Part shown: in pieces, positions 45,985-57,743 of the stretch
Numbering within the stretch: position 1 is the stretch's first letter
How the letters are laid out: each line of letters opens with the position of its first letter
Assembly: GCA_021234155.1 (NCBI GenBank)
Contig: JAJEKV010000044.1
Span: 10,328,777 to 10,392,776 of the forward strand
Source: Isoetes taiwanensis
Taxonomy: Eukaryota > Streptophyta > Lycopodiopsida > Isoetales > Isoetaceae
Direction: 5' to 3'
Length of the DNA stretch: 64,000 nucleotides
Notes under the pieces: generated by a model
Seen by the model: only the letters and a program-made list of their open reading frames with translations
What the model was told of the DNA's origin: nothing
Database searches by the model: none
Position numbers and translations under genes: made by a program

Positions 45985-46984
45985 GAAGGAAGGTTCTTTT
46001 ATCGTCCGCGGAGGCCAATCGGCCTATGGGACCCAAATTACATGGGTGCAGCAAGCCCGTTGCTACCCGGATTAAAACCCTCCCCTCCTCCTTCAGGAGG
46101 GAAAAACCGTCGCAGCAACAAGCCTGCTAGCAGCTGTACAAATATACATATACACATGAATTCCCGGCACCTCAGGTAGGCGCCCGGGGGCAGAGGTGAG
46201 TCCGCAGATCCAAACCTCCTAGAGGTAGGAGCCAAGGGATCGAACTGATGGCGTACTGAGTAGCTCGTGCAAGGGCAGACCAGGTCGCACCAAGAGAATG
46301 TAGCGAGCGAATCGACTATAGGGCGGGCGGCTCACGGAAGGCATGGCTTTCATCCTCAACAACCCCGATTGGGCAACACCGACAAAGCTTTGTCTCCGGC
46401 GGCTCTCCAACCCATCGACCTGTCTCAAGCCGAAGATGGTGGACCCCTGTTCGGATGGACTCTATGATCTGGCGCTTCTTCATGGGCAAGCCCAGCAGCG
46501 GAAAAGTTTTGTGGAGCCTCGAACGGGGTGGGGTTTATGTGTTGTTTGTAGTGTGCCATCTTTTGTTCGAGCATGGTGGTCCCGAGCTTCTCGGGGAAAC
46601 AAGAGTTCAAGTACCCCCTCGGCCTATCGTAGGCGTCGTGTGCACTGGGCCGCACCTATGTGCGTCTATGTTCCAAGCCACTGGGGCTCTCTTGTCCTTC
46701 CAACAAGCCACGAGTCGTTCGCGGGCTCATCGCCCACAGCGTAAGCCAAGTCGCGGGAGCGAGTGTCGCCTATCTTTGGCCACCTTCGAAATAAACAACG
46801 TGTCTATCGAGGGCGCATCTTTGCGGGGGCATGAATCTGTCTCCCGCAACAAGATCGATATGGGCGAGGGCTTGACCCCAAGTGCCAGCGTCAAAAATGC
46901 CTTCGGACCTGCTCTAAGTCGTTCCAAGTCGCCAAAGACACCACCGGGCGCACACCTCGGGCCCCATCTGAAGAACTGGCTCCA
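45985..46984. other. LINE-type 3' end and GC-rich sequence of unknown origin
   Basis: A (GGAA)n run at 45,977-45,995 is followed by TTTTATCGTCCGCGGAGGCC and GGCCTATGGGACCC, the same pattern as near 37,120 and 47,292, here taken as LINE 3' ends on -. From about 46,180 the sequence is GC-rich with overlapping long frames on both strands and no motif I know. Confidence 0.4.
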
Positions 46985-47095
46985 CCAAAGGTTGGGAACA
47001 AATGTGACTGGTGGCCCCAGTCATACAGCTCTGCCCTGTGACTATTGTTTTGCATTGCGTACAACGCCTTCCAACCTGCGGTCACCCAAAGGCGA
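46985..47095 (-). mobile_element. LINE reverse-transcriptase fragment
   Basis: Closely matches 39,995-40,085: GACTGGTGG.CCCA.TCATA, AGCTCTGCC.TGTG and TGCCTTCCAAC motifs in the same order. Only about 110 bp. Confidence 0.65.
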
Positions 47096-47099
47096 ATTA

Positions 47100-47101
47100 T
47101 A

Positions 47102-47152
<51 letters not shown>

Positions 47153-47184
47153 TATATTATAATAATAATAATAATGACGACGAC

Positions 47185-47277
<93 letters not shown>
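47100..47277. repeat. (ATT)n and (GAT)n microsatellites
   Basis: ATT triplets to about 47,151, ATA triplets, GAC triplets near 47,175, then about 31 GAT triplets to 47,277 and a GATAA run. Probably the 3' tail of the LINE on its right. The poly-His/Asp/Met frames are artefacts. Confidence 0.95.
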
Positions 47278-47280
47278 AAG

Positions 47281-48839
47281 ATAAGATAAGAATTTTTACG
47301 TCCACGGGAACCCAACGGGTTATGGGACGGCACATGCAAGGGCAACAGCCCATCTAAAACCCGGGGACTAGGCCCCATCACCAAATACAATAACCAAATA
47401 TTAAAAGGCTACCAAGAATAAGAGAAGATAATGCTAATGCTAGTGGTAAATTTATGCTTCTAAAATTATCTAGACATAGCCAGTCCAAGGATTGGAAGGC
47501 CATTGATCTAGAATAATTGCTGCGCCTCCCCTGTACACTGCCCATTTCTTTTGCAGGCGGGCTGCCCTCACCTTGCAGAGCTCCTCCTTACGGTTACACA
47601 ATTGAAGAGGGGAGAGGTCCTCCTGTACTGAGAAACTAGTCCCTCTGAGATGGTTTCCATGCTGAAGAACATGTAAGCGGCTAAGAGTGTCTTGAAACCG
47701 AACCAAAAGATGGCGGGGACGATCAGGTCTTGCCGCTCCCACCCTAGTAGCGGAGACAACTCCACCAGCCTTCACATGCATGACATCAGTGAAAAAATGC
47801 AAAGCAGCATCCATATCAGAAAGGGCATCATCTTTTGCCTCTGCAACCCCTATAATACGCAAGTTCAGGCTCCTAGTAACAGAAGATACTGAGGTAGCCT
47901 GCTCTTGTCTGCTAGCGCGGCACTGCGACTCCTGATCCCCTTGGGATTGTGGAGATGTCTGTATGCACCTCAACATGTTCCCTTTCCAATGTCTGCACTT
48001 CTGCTTCAACACAATGTTTCTTACGTGGCATGTGCGTATCTGATTAATGCATCTTGAGGCATCACTTGTGCACACATACTGGGCTTTAGGGTTTGGAACG
48101 AAGGCATGTATTAACTGTAATAAGTGTGTCCATCTCTCAATAGACACGATCATAGATGTGGCCGTCATTCCTCCCTCAGAATGAATGAGTCGTACCTGGT
48201 CACGAAGTGTAGGCGGCAAACACTGAACTTGCAGGTCTAGAGCACTTTGGAGATCCTCCCGATCTTGGAAGGTAAATGTACCAGGCCTGCTTGTGCCGAT
48301 ATGAAGAGGCCGCTGGGGACCAAAAAGAGAAGATGGCAACTCCATTATTACACTGGAATTAGCTTCCCCCTGACCATGGAGCTGTATGCTAGACCGAGCA
48401 CTTGTGGGACGGGGGACCTCCTGTGCAAACAATAATTCCTGAGTAGGAGGCTTTTTCTTTTCCCTGGCCATCCTTACACCAAATCTCTCCTTATTGCTTG
48501 CCCTTTCTGTCATGGTGAAGCTCTCTAAATGAAATCAAAGCGGCTATATACAAAATATAAATCAAAGCAGAAGCCTCAATCTAAAAGATCTGAAACACAA
48601 TATCCAATACTGCAAACCCTACCAAAGCCGGCCGGAACAGGACTGTTTTGACACAGAAAACGTAACCAAAGATGGGCATACCATACACCATCGGAAAGAT
48701 CCTGGAAAGAGCTTTCCAAAGCAATAAGCCTCACCTGAAACGGAGTCCTGGATCAAAAGTTATGCTAGAAACCGTGTTGCCGACGAAAAGCTGCACTACA
48801 TGGCGCCTAGGGTTTCAGAGAACAAAAGATGCTCAGATA

Positions 48840-48840
<1 letters not shown>
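47281..48840 (-). mobile_element. LINE with ORF1 but no ORF2 (non-autonomous or deleted)
   Basis: Read on -: a presumed 5' UTR (48,840-48,514), an intact ORF1, then directly a 3' region with the signature shared with 37,120 and 45,995, and a GATAA/ATC microsatellite tail. No reverse transcriptase lies between ORF1 and the 3' end. Confidence 0.65.
47470..48513 (-). CDS. LINE ORF1-like RNA-binding protein, 347 aa, intact
   Basis: LINE ORF1 proteins bind the element RNA and chaperone its reverse transcription. The frame starts MTERASNKERFGV. Residues about 215-335 look like the RRM-type core and C-terminal domain of L1-type ORF1p: LNLRIIGVAEAKDDA, RPRHLLVRFQDTLSRLHVLQ, then FSVQEDLSPLQLCNRKEELC and YRGGAAIILDQWPS. 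The N-terminal half is low in recognisable motifs. No stop or frameshift across 347 codons, so it decayed less than neighbouring elements. Assignment is by pattern, without a database search. Confidence 0.6.
   Translation of the reverse strand: MTERASNKERFGVRMAREKKKPPTQELLFAQEVPRPTSARSSIQLHGQGEANSSVIMELPSSLFGPQRPLHIGTSRPGTFTFQDREDLQSALDLQVQCLPPTLRDQVRLIHSEGGMTATSMIVSIERWTHLLQLIHAFVPNPKAQYVCTSDASRCINQIRTCHVRNIVLKQKCRHWKGNMLRCIQTSPQSQGDQESQCRASRQEQATSVSSVTRSLNLRIIGVAEAKDDALSDMDAALHFFTDVMHVKAGGVVSATRVGAARPDRPRHLLVRFQDTLSRLHVLQHGNHLRGTSFSVQEDLSPLQLCNRKEELCKVRAARLQKKWAVYRGGAAIILDQWPSNPWTGYV

Positions 48841-48893
<53 letters not shown>
48841..48893. repeat. (GAT)n microsatellite, LINE 3' tail
   Basis: About 17 GAT triplets directly at the 3' side (on -) of the ORF2 fragment that follows. 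Confidence 0.9.
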
Positions 48894-48894
<1 letters not shown>

Positions 48895-49930
48895 TATTAA
48901 TCATGCCCATGTTGGATCTTGAAGGTCATTGGGCAAATATTTATAATTGATTTATTTTTAAAGCAAGTTATAGTGAGAGTCCACTGCCTTTATGTAAAGA
49001 TCAAGGTGAAGTGGCCTCGTGTTAAGGATAGTGTCCATGTTTCTTTCTTCAATTCCAAAATTCTCCCCAATATCTGAGTATGCAGGACAATGTATGAGTA
49101 CATGTGTTTCATCTTCTAATGCTTGGTGGTCACAGAAATGGCAAATCCATTCCTCTCTGGAAACCCCTGCCCATCTGCCTGTCTCAACACCAAGATGATG
49201 CGAACTTGTCCTGTATCTAGCAATCACTTGCTTGAGGTTTCTTGAGATATTGGATTTTAAATACTCTTGTTCAGCATGTACCAGCATTGGATTAATGTCA
49301 TCTATGTATTTTGTCATTCTACTACCTCGTACTGACCAGAAGCGTTCTATTGCATGGGTCTGCAGTAAATCCCAAGCTTCTAGCTCTGAGTCCGGCCAAT
49401 TTTTAACTCTGATTCCCCACCTATTCGCCCACTCTATAAGATCATGATGCCATCCTGATGCTCGTGTGAGTAAGAATGCTTGTTTAGATGGTCTATGATT
49501 GGGCTGCAACTGAACTCTATTGGCAAAATTAATTGCCTGGTAAAGTGCTTCCATCTCCAATGGGAACACGCCCGCCTTTGCTAGCATGATAGCGAAGAGC
49601 ATTTGAGTTTTCAGCCCTAGTTCTTCCTTAAATTAATATCTTCAAAACCATCTCGATCTGTGTCCATTGCCTACATGATATATTGGGTCCCCAAATAGGA
49701 GAACCGTACAGCACAACCGTCTAGACCAAGGTTTTGAACAAGAGTTTCTTCAAGCACCAGCTATCAAGATAAGCTTTCCTACATTTGGAAAGCATACCAT
49801 AAAGCACACTTTTTCCACTTGAAATTCGTTTTTGGATGCATTCATTCCATGAATATTTCACTGCAAATTCTAGTCTCAGGTAATGATGTGGCAGGCAATG
49901 ACGGGTTAAAAATAATTTGGCATGCAAAGA
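48894..49930 (-). mobile_element. LINE ORF2, C-terminal part
   Basis: A - strand frame of 214 codons (49,602-48,958) ends with a zinc-binding motif, CHFCDHQALEDETHVLIHC, of the kind found after the reverse transcriptase in many LINEs. It starts inside the ORF with EALYQAINFANRVQ. Upstream, in a shifted frame, VVLYGSPIWGPNI matches the conserved LYG.EVWG motif at the end of LINE RT domains. The RT itself is missing, a different break from the copy at 52.8 kb. Confidence 0.7.
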
Positions 49931-50330
49931 GGTGGCAATGAGAGCCTTCTAGTTGGAAATTAAAGATGTCAAGTCTAAGCCTAAGCTAACCCTAGGATTT
50001 TATGAGACAAAGGTACTACTATCTTTAAAATTAAAGCTGCCTTTTTTTGCAAAGATACTATCTACCTAAGACTGTCCCTTGGCTCGCCTTGGCACAAGGT
50101 TAGAATCCTAGCTCTTCCCTCTATTTTAATAGGAGCTTTAGAAAGAAATAGCTTAATGGCCGCATTAGCAGCACTTTAGGATGATTTTAGGTGCAACCCA
50201 TCTTCCCTGCCATATAATCGTGTGCTTTCTGGTAATTTCAGAACTAACTGACCCCATAAATTCTATATCTTAACATGCTTTAATTATGACATATCTCATT
50301 AATAAAGATTCTAACTCACACCAGCACATA
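49931..50330. other. spacer, nothing recognised
   Basis: No motif seen. Confidence 0.4.
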
Positions 50331-51430
50331 TCAATCTTTAGGTATTTCTTTGATAAAAAGAAGTTTGTGTCTCCTTATCTTGATGAGCATCTCTAGCACC
50401 TCCTTGTCTCCTTTAATGTTAGGAGGTTCTGCGTGTTCCATTTTCTGCAGAATCTCATGAAAATTTTCACTTCCCTTACAGGGCATTAGTATTCTAACAT
50501 TAAAAACTGGATGCAAGTTAGTCCATTTGCTATAGAAATGCAAACGATAAGCCTTCTCAGTGACTTTCCTCGTCAATTTGAAATGGGCCATATTACCTAA
50601 GAGCCAATTTAACGTACCTATTACCCCTTTTTTTTCTGTAGTTTTCTTTGGAAATATGTATCCAGACACATTAACCTTTTCCATAGTCAACTTTCCTTCG
50701 TTTCCTCGCAAGTATAGCAATTGCTAATTCTGGGCACTTTTGGGTACAAGTTTTCTTTGCTTTTTGAAGAATGTTTGTAAAGTCACTTGTTACTTCATCC
50801 GAAGCTAACACTTCTCCTCCTAGTTCCGTAATTAGAGATTCCAAAGAATATCTTTCTAGATCCTTCATAAGTCCAGACCACAATCTACTGCAAAATAATG
50901 GATCCCCTATCAATTAGAATTGTGTCAAGCCTTTCCTTCATGAAAAACTCGCTTGCTCGAGGAACTATCATGCTCGATCTGCATAGGAGAAGGTAAACCT
51001 ATTTAGACAACCTGCCCACAATTGTCCAAATCTAGTCAGTCCTTTGAGTTGACTTTGTGTTGTGCTTCCAAGCTTTCAAAAGGATCGACAAAAACTGAAT
51101 AAATCTGGTAGGCTTGCTAGTAGAGGCTTTGATTTGTTGACAAACAATACAAGCTTCTACATACTTCTGAACATTTCTTTCAAGTTTATGCCAATAAAAC
51201 ATCTCTTCACAGTGGTCAAAATAGTTTGATTGCCTCTATGTCTAGAATGTGGAAGGTCATGACGTTCATGTATCCTTTTGACCTATACGTCTGAGTAACT
51301 CATGAAAAAAAATTCATGTTTCATTCTGACTTCCGCACTCTGCTCCTGACATTCTTTTATATCCATGCTATCCATGCATGGAAAATGGCAACATTCCTTC
51401 TCTTTTCAAAATGGGTCGTCCTCGACCACT
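50331..51430 (-). pseudogene. Ty3/gypsy integrase remnant
   Basis: Codons on - at 50,720-50,331 include MAHFKLTRKVTEKAYRLHF and WTNLHPVFNVRILMPCKG, the post-integrase region of plant Ty3/gypsy polyproteins. Further 5' (about 51,300-51,150), DLPHSRHRGNQTILTTVKRC fits the HHCC zinc-binding part of the integrase. The frame is broken by stops and shifts. No LTRs recognised nearby. Confidence 0.6.
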
Positions 51431-52754
51431 TATCGATGAGCATAATATTGAGATAAATTATTAGTTATTGTCTCTACCATTGCCAAATATTTTACATGGT
51501 TAACGTATGAATCGATAGGAAGAGTCGTTATTTCATTCGGATTTTAACTCTAATGCCATCAGCTCCTTTCCTTAGGCATGCAATCATATATATCCTCATG
51601 GAATTCTCTGCATCACTTGTCACTGCTTCTGCATAATTTTGTATAGTGAGGTTATCCCTGATCAAATGCTTTTATTGAGCTTCTCCCTAGTTAATCGTGC
51701 AAGGATTTGTCTTTTCTAGACCTTGTCAATTTCCAATCTCTTTGTTTGTATATGCCGCTAGATTTTTTTCCTAGAATTTCTTGGACCATCCTATTGGTAC
51801 CACATTGACAAATTATGTCTAGACTTTCTACACAACAACCTTTAAGGTTCCCTTTATCGATCGCATCTTAGTCTTAGTCGAGGTATTGTCTCCAGCTAGC
51901 ATGAACCTTGAATTCCTAAAATTCCCTATGTCAACGTTCCATTCACCATCGTAGCTATTCTCAAATAACCCTAGTGTCGGCACGTTAAAGTCCATTCTCC
52001 ATTTCCAGCGGCTATCTTTGCACTTTATCCACTTGTATACATATTCATGACGAATGATATTTTTCGACCTCATTGTAGCATTGAAGCCAACAAATATCGG
52101 CTCACTAGAGCTAGAGTTAGTAACCCTGAAAGCTTTGTCAAACCCACCTTGGATGACCATAATAATGAGACCAAACCTTAAGTGGATTTTCCCAAACCAT
52201 CGTACAGGCAATGATTTTTCCAGGAGAAGAAGTCCAACGACTCCAAAAAAGGAGCATTCGGCAGTACCTGCGCTTTGAATGCCTCCTCTAAATAACTATC
52301 TATTATTGGAAGGTTTTGATTCTCATGTTTCTTTCTTCGGACAATAAACTCCCTGGAAGCTCAATTTCTTGCCATGTAGAAAACATACACATCGTTGTCT
52401 GATTTCCTTTAAGGTTGTGTAAGCCGTTGCAATGCATGTATGTTGGTCTACTACATAAAACCAAAGATTGTCTGGTCATTTATGGCATGCCTGCATTAAA
52501 TGATGAACAAGGTCCTTGTATATGAAACTAAACTTGCTAATACTGGTGATCCGCAGAATCAAGTGTTCCCATCAGATATTCCAAATGGATGTCCTTGGAA
52601 ATGCATCAAGGATTCAAACACAACATTAACCAACTAAAGAAGAACATGTCTGGATCAAACTTTGCAAGATATGCTTGTCCAGGATCACACGTCAGTGCGT
52701 CTGTGTGTCTAACTCATGGCTCAAGTTGAGCGTTCTGCTATAGTTAGTTCTTCA
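51431..52754. other. unassigned segment with one orphan frame
   Basis: A 127-codon - strand frame at 51,828-52,211 has a protein-like composition (FDKAFRVTNSSSSEPIFVGF, WKWRMDFNVPTLGLFENSYD). It may be an exon captured by a mobile element, or an unrecognised part of the gypsy remnant. The remainder shows nothing. Confidence 0.3.
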
Positions 52755-54105
52755 GCAGATCCCATTACATTGAGGACGGAAATTCCACCCCCAGGTACTT
52801 GTAGCTGGGTGTGACCTCTACCATCTGCCCCTGATAAGTGAGCGCCGGAGGTGCTGGATGACCTGAGGAGGATATGAGGACCACCTTAGTCTTGGCCAGG
52901 TTGACACGCATGTCCATCGCCTGGCAGAATGTGTCCAGGGCATCTAGGTGTGCCTGCATGCCCTCTGGTATATGGGCCAAGAGGTCCACATCATCCGCAT
53001 AGATGAGCTACCGGATGACCTGGTGCAAGAGCTGTATACCGTCCCCCTATTGGCAGCAAGCCAGGCTTCCAACTGATCAATGTAAAGTCCAAAGAGTGTG
53101 GGTGAGAGAGGACAACCTTGCCTAACTCCAATGCTACTGCCAAATGACCGTCCTTCCAGTTGCATGCGGCCTGTGCAGCTCTCGTACAGTCTGTACACTG
53201 CGTTCTGCAGATCCATAGGGAGCCTCAGATGGTGCAATCTCGCCCACAACTTTTCCCGGGGTACTGTGTCGAAAGCTTTTGCAAAGTCCACAAAACAGCA
53301 GTACAGGTCCTCCCGACGGTTCCTGCTGTCCTCGACCAGGGCCCTGAGTGTGAAGATGTGATCAATGGTCGAATGTCGGGGTCGGAAGCCTGCCTCGGTA
53401 AGTGCCCTGACTTCCGCTGCCTCTGCCCATTTGGTTACCTGCTGTTCGAGAATGCTCGCGCATAGCTTGGCAAACACTGAGCTGACCATGATGGTTTGGT
53501 AATTGGCTGGACAGTGTGGGTCCCCTGCCTTGTAGATCGGAACAACCCTACTTGTGGTCCATGACTGGGAAAACCCTCTTGCAGCGCCCTGTTGAACAGT
53601 GCAGCAAGGACGGGCACCATGGGCTGTCCTGCCCACTTGAGCAACTCCGCTTGCAGGCCGTCCAAGTCTGCTGCCTTTCCATTAGCCAGGCGCTGCAGCC
53701 CCTCTTCGACATCTTCTTCTGTGATCACCAGCGGTGGGCCATGTTGCGGGGGCACATCTGTCCGTGTTCCCGGGGGATCATAAAGCTGTTGCAGGTACTA
53801 CTCCCATTGCACTGCCGTGATGTTTCCCGTAGGCTGTGCTGGCTTGCAGAGTACCCTGCGCCAGAAAGTTCTCGGGTGGGCGTCTAGTAGGCCAAACATT
53901 TCTCCTTGGTGCCTTGCCAGGTACCTTGCCTTTGTTTCCTTGAGGAAGGCACGGTAATGGCTGGTGGCCTGAGCTCGCGTGTCCTGATCCATGATGAGAC
54001 GGAGTGCGTGTTTGCGTTCCTTACACTCAGCATCAAACCATCTGTTACGCGGGAAGGTTGCGGCCTCTGATCTCTGGCGTGGGGGAGGTCTCCCAAAGCA
54101 CATGT
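52755..54105 (-). pseudogene. LINE ORF2 fragment: linker and reverse transcriptase
   Basis: On - from 54,103: WFDAECKERKHALRL (endonuclease-RT linker); ITEEDVEEGLQRLANGKAAD and LDGLQAELLKW (RT start); a frameshift; SWTTSRVVPIYKAGDP; FRPRHSTIDHIFTLRALV; YCCFVDFAKAFDTVPREKL; GVRQGCPLSPTLFGLYIDQL; a further shift; MRVNLAKTKVVLISSSG. The YADD-like catalytic site lies near 53,000 where the frame is broken. Endonuclease and C-terminal parts are missing. Same family as the LINE split at 40,752/63,906. Confidence 0.85.
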
Positions 54106-54109
54106 CTGC

Positions 54110-57100
54110 TAAGAAATGTAGCTAAGAATAGGGATGAAGCTGAAAGCATTATCAGGACAGAGGTAGAACAAAAGAAAGTACAAAGAGGTAATGAAGAAGA
54201 GTTAGCTGAGATTTTGTATGTAGGGAGAAAAGGGAAAATTGTAGCAGAAAAGGGAACTTGTTTTTATTATCATGAGGCTGGACATTTTAAAAATAATTGT
54301 CCTAAACTATTGAAAGGAGAAAAAGGGGATTTCAAGTGCTACACTTGTGGTGGGAGAGGACATCTTGCTGGTAAGTGTCCTACTCCTAAAGATTTTGGAA
54401 AAGGAAAGGGAAATCCTACTAGAGGAGGAAAATAAAAAAATAGAGGAGGAAATAGATCAGCTGGAACTTATTTCACTAAAGAACATGAAGACAATGAAAA
54501 GGACAATTCTGAGGATGAAGATGAGGTATGTGGTCAATTTGCAATTCTTGAAAGAAGAGAAAATGCTAATAAAACTGGTAATCCTCTTGTAGTTGATAGT
54601 GGAGCTGAAAGATCAGTAGTCCAATCTACTGATGTGCGTAAAAAAGTTGAAAATACAGTCACAAAGAATGTGCAAGTTGGAAATGGAGCTCTTCAAGCCA
54701 TTGAAGGAAGGGGGTTGCTGCAATTATTCGACCTAAATGGCAATGTAGTGGATATAGAAAATGTTTTATGTGTACCAGGTCTTATCAAGAATTTGATTTC
54801 AGTCAGCCAGCTTGTAGATCTAGGTTATAGAGTCAATTTTGACTCCAAAACATGCAATATCTTTTTTGGGAATGAAAAGAAATTTGAAGCAAAACGAGTT
54901 GGAAATCTCTTTCAAATGGATAATATTGTATGCAATGAAGTCAATGCTCTCAATGTTTCTGATTTTGGATTATGGCATAACAGATTAGCACATACTCATA
55001 GCAATAATCTTAAAATATTGACAAAGAAGGGATGGATTAAAAGTAACAATGTTGAGCCAGGGAATTTCTTGTGTGAAGGGTGTATGCTTGGGAAATTAAA
55101 CAGGTTGCCTTTTAAAAGATCAAAAACAAGAGCCAAGGATGTGCTGGAATTGGTGCACACTGATTTGTGTGGTCCTTTGAATGTAAGGAGCAGAAGCAGT
55201 AACAGGTACTTCATTTCTTTTATTGATGATTTCTCTAGAAAGTGCAAATGTTATTGTTTGAAAAGAAAATCTCAAGCACTTAGTGCATTTAAACATTATG
55301 TTGCTGAAATGGAAAGACAAACTGGCAACAAACTGAAATGTGTTAGATCAGACAGGGGAGGGGAGTATTTATCATCTCAATTCAAAAGCCTTTGTATTGC
55401 AAAGGGAATAAGAAGACAGCTAATTTGTAGATACAGTCCACAACAAAATGGTGTGGCTGAAAGAAGAAATAGGACTTTGTTGGATGCAGTGAGGTCTATG
55501 ATTAAAAATAGTAGATTGCCAAATTTTCTTTGGGATGAAGCCTTACATGCAGCTACCTTGATTCATAACAAGCTGCCAACTTCAAGCCTTAAAGGTGAAA
55601 TTCCAGATCTTGTATGGTCAAAAGGAAAAATAGACCTGAATTATGATTATTTTAAGGCATATGGATGTCTAGTGTATTGTCATATACCAGCAGAATTAAG
55701 AAAAAAATTGGATGATAAAGCTGAAGCTGGTTTTCTTGTTGGATATGATCAAGAAAGCAAAGGCTATAGGATATACATTCCTGAGTCTAGAATAATAACT
55801 GTCAGCAGAGATGTAGTATTCAATGAGGAAGTTTTCTATAAACATAGATTCAATAAGAAATTTCTGGAGCAATCAAAGGAGAAAAATGGAATGCAGAAGG
55901 ATAAATCTGAGAATCTAGATATTGATTCTGATAATGAATCAGAAAGTGGAGATAGCAACAAGTATGAGAATGGTCAAAAAGAAACAGAATCAGATCATCC
56001 TGGTACTGAAGATGCAAGGGAAGATAGACCAATAGAAAAGAAAAGAAAAGAAAAAGTCAAGCACAAAAATTGGTTGAAGAAGCAAACATTGATAATGCCT
56101 TATATGGGAGGAATATTTCTGGAAAAAGCAAAAGAATAGAGAATATAGGTCATGATTATGATAAAATTATGGCACTCATTGAAGATGAAGAGATTCCTAG
56201 AAATATAGATGAAGCACTCAAGTCAAAAGATAAGGTAAAATGGGAAGAAGCCATAAAGAAGGAACTCAAATCCTTTCAGGAAACTGGGACTTATGATCTG
56301 GTTCAAACACCACAAAACAGGAATGTAATAGGAAGCAAATGGATTTTTAAAATCAAAATAGGTATTGATGGAACTAAGAAGCATAAAGCTTGGCTGGTAG
56401 CTCAGGGATACACACAAAAACAAGGAATAGACTATGAAGACACATACTCACCTATTGTAAAGCTCACTAGCATCAGAATTTTATTGGCATTAGTTAATGC
56501 ATTAAATTTGGAATTGCGTCATATGGATGTTAAGACAGCTTTTCTGAATGCAAAATTAGAAGAAAACATTTTTATGAAACAAGCTCCAGGTTTTGAACAA
56601 GGGAAGAATCAAGTTTGGAAACTTAAAAGAGCAGTGTATGGTTTGAAACAGGCTCCAAGAGAATGGTTTTTATGCATGGATAGTTATCTTAAAGAACAGG
56701 GCTTTGAGAATCTTCAAAATGATGGGAATCTATATAGATATAAAGTAGATGAAGAATATTGCATCATTGCACTATATGTGGATGATTGCATCATGGTAGG
56801 AAATAGCACAAAAATTCTAAACATTTATAAGAATATCTTACATGCAAGGTTCAGAATGACAGATTTGGGAGAACTAAAGCAGTCTTAGGGATAGAAGTAA
56901 TAAGAAACAGGGAGGAGAAAATTCTGAAGCTTAAGCAAAGAAGGCATATAGACAACATGTTAAACAGGTTCAATATGAAAGAAGCACATACTGTTAAAAC
57001 ACATGTGGTATCTGGACACAAACTGACAGTAGAAAGACATATGTTTGAGAAAGAGAAAGAGGAAATGCAAAATGTGCCTTATAGAGCTCTAATAGGCTGC

Positions 57101-57743
57101 TTGCTGTATTTGGCAAATAACAGCAGGCCTGATATATCCTATATTGTCAACATATTGAGCAGAAGATGTAATGATCCTACTAGCAGGCAAACGAGTGCTA
57201 AAATATCTGAAAGGTACAAAAGATATGGGAATAACATTTGATTCAGATCATCTCAATTTATATGGTTTCAGTGATGTTGACTGGGGTGGTGATCTAAGCT
57301 CAAGGAAATCAACCTCAGGGTATGCTATTTTTTTGGCTGGAGGAGTAGTTGCTTGGAGATGCAAAAAACAAAGTGCCATAGCAATGTCATCTGCTGAGGC
57401 AGAGTATGCAGCCTCTTCCTTAGGAGCAAAAGAAATTACATGGTTAAGAAGATTATTAGAAGAGTTGAGCTGCAAGCAAAATAATCCTACTGAAATTTTC
57501 ACAGATAATCAGAGCTGTATGGCTATAGTGAAAAATCCAGTAGATCATGAAAGGACAAAGCATATTGAGTTGAATATACATTTCATTAGGGATTTGGCTT
57601 CAAAAGGATACATCAAAATGATGTATGTGAACACTTCAGATCAAATAGCAAATATATTTACAAAGGGATTATCTGAAGGAAAATTTATTCAGTTGAGAAG
57701 CAGTCTAAAAGTAACAGATTATGCAATGAAGGAGGAATGTTAG
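54110..57743 (+). pseudogene. copia gag end and pol, with frameshifts
   Basis: Order: two gag zinc knuckles, the first damaged (CFYYHEAGHFKNNC), the second intact (CYTCGGRGHLAGKC); protease DSGA near 54,600; GAG-pre-integrase; integrase with HTDLCGPLN, SDRGGEY and NGVAERRNR; RT with VAQGYTQKQGIDYEDTYSPI and YVDD near 56,780; RNase H with GFSDVDWGGD and SSAEAEYAA; stop inside the 3' LTR. Frames shift near 54,435, 56,130, 56,880 and 57,190, so no full polyprotein can be made. The left end abuts LINE DNA and continues the gag from 45,980. Confidence 0.9.

Noticed and set aside
46343-47102. A 215-codon + strand frame as a gene
   Set aside because: GC-rich DNA with long open frames on several phases and no motif; its end runs into a LINE fragment and a microsatellite.
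47011-47390. Frames with poly-His, poly-Asp, poly-Met or poly-Ser
   Set aside because: Translation of the ATT/GAT microsatellite; six-frame artefact.
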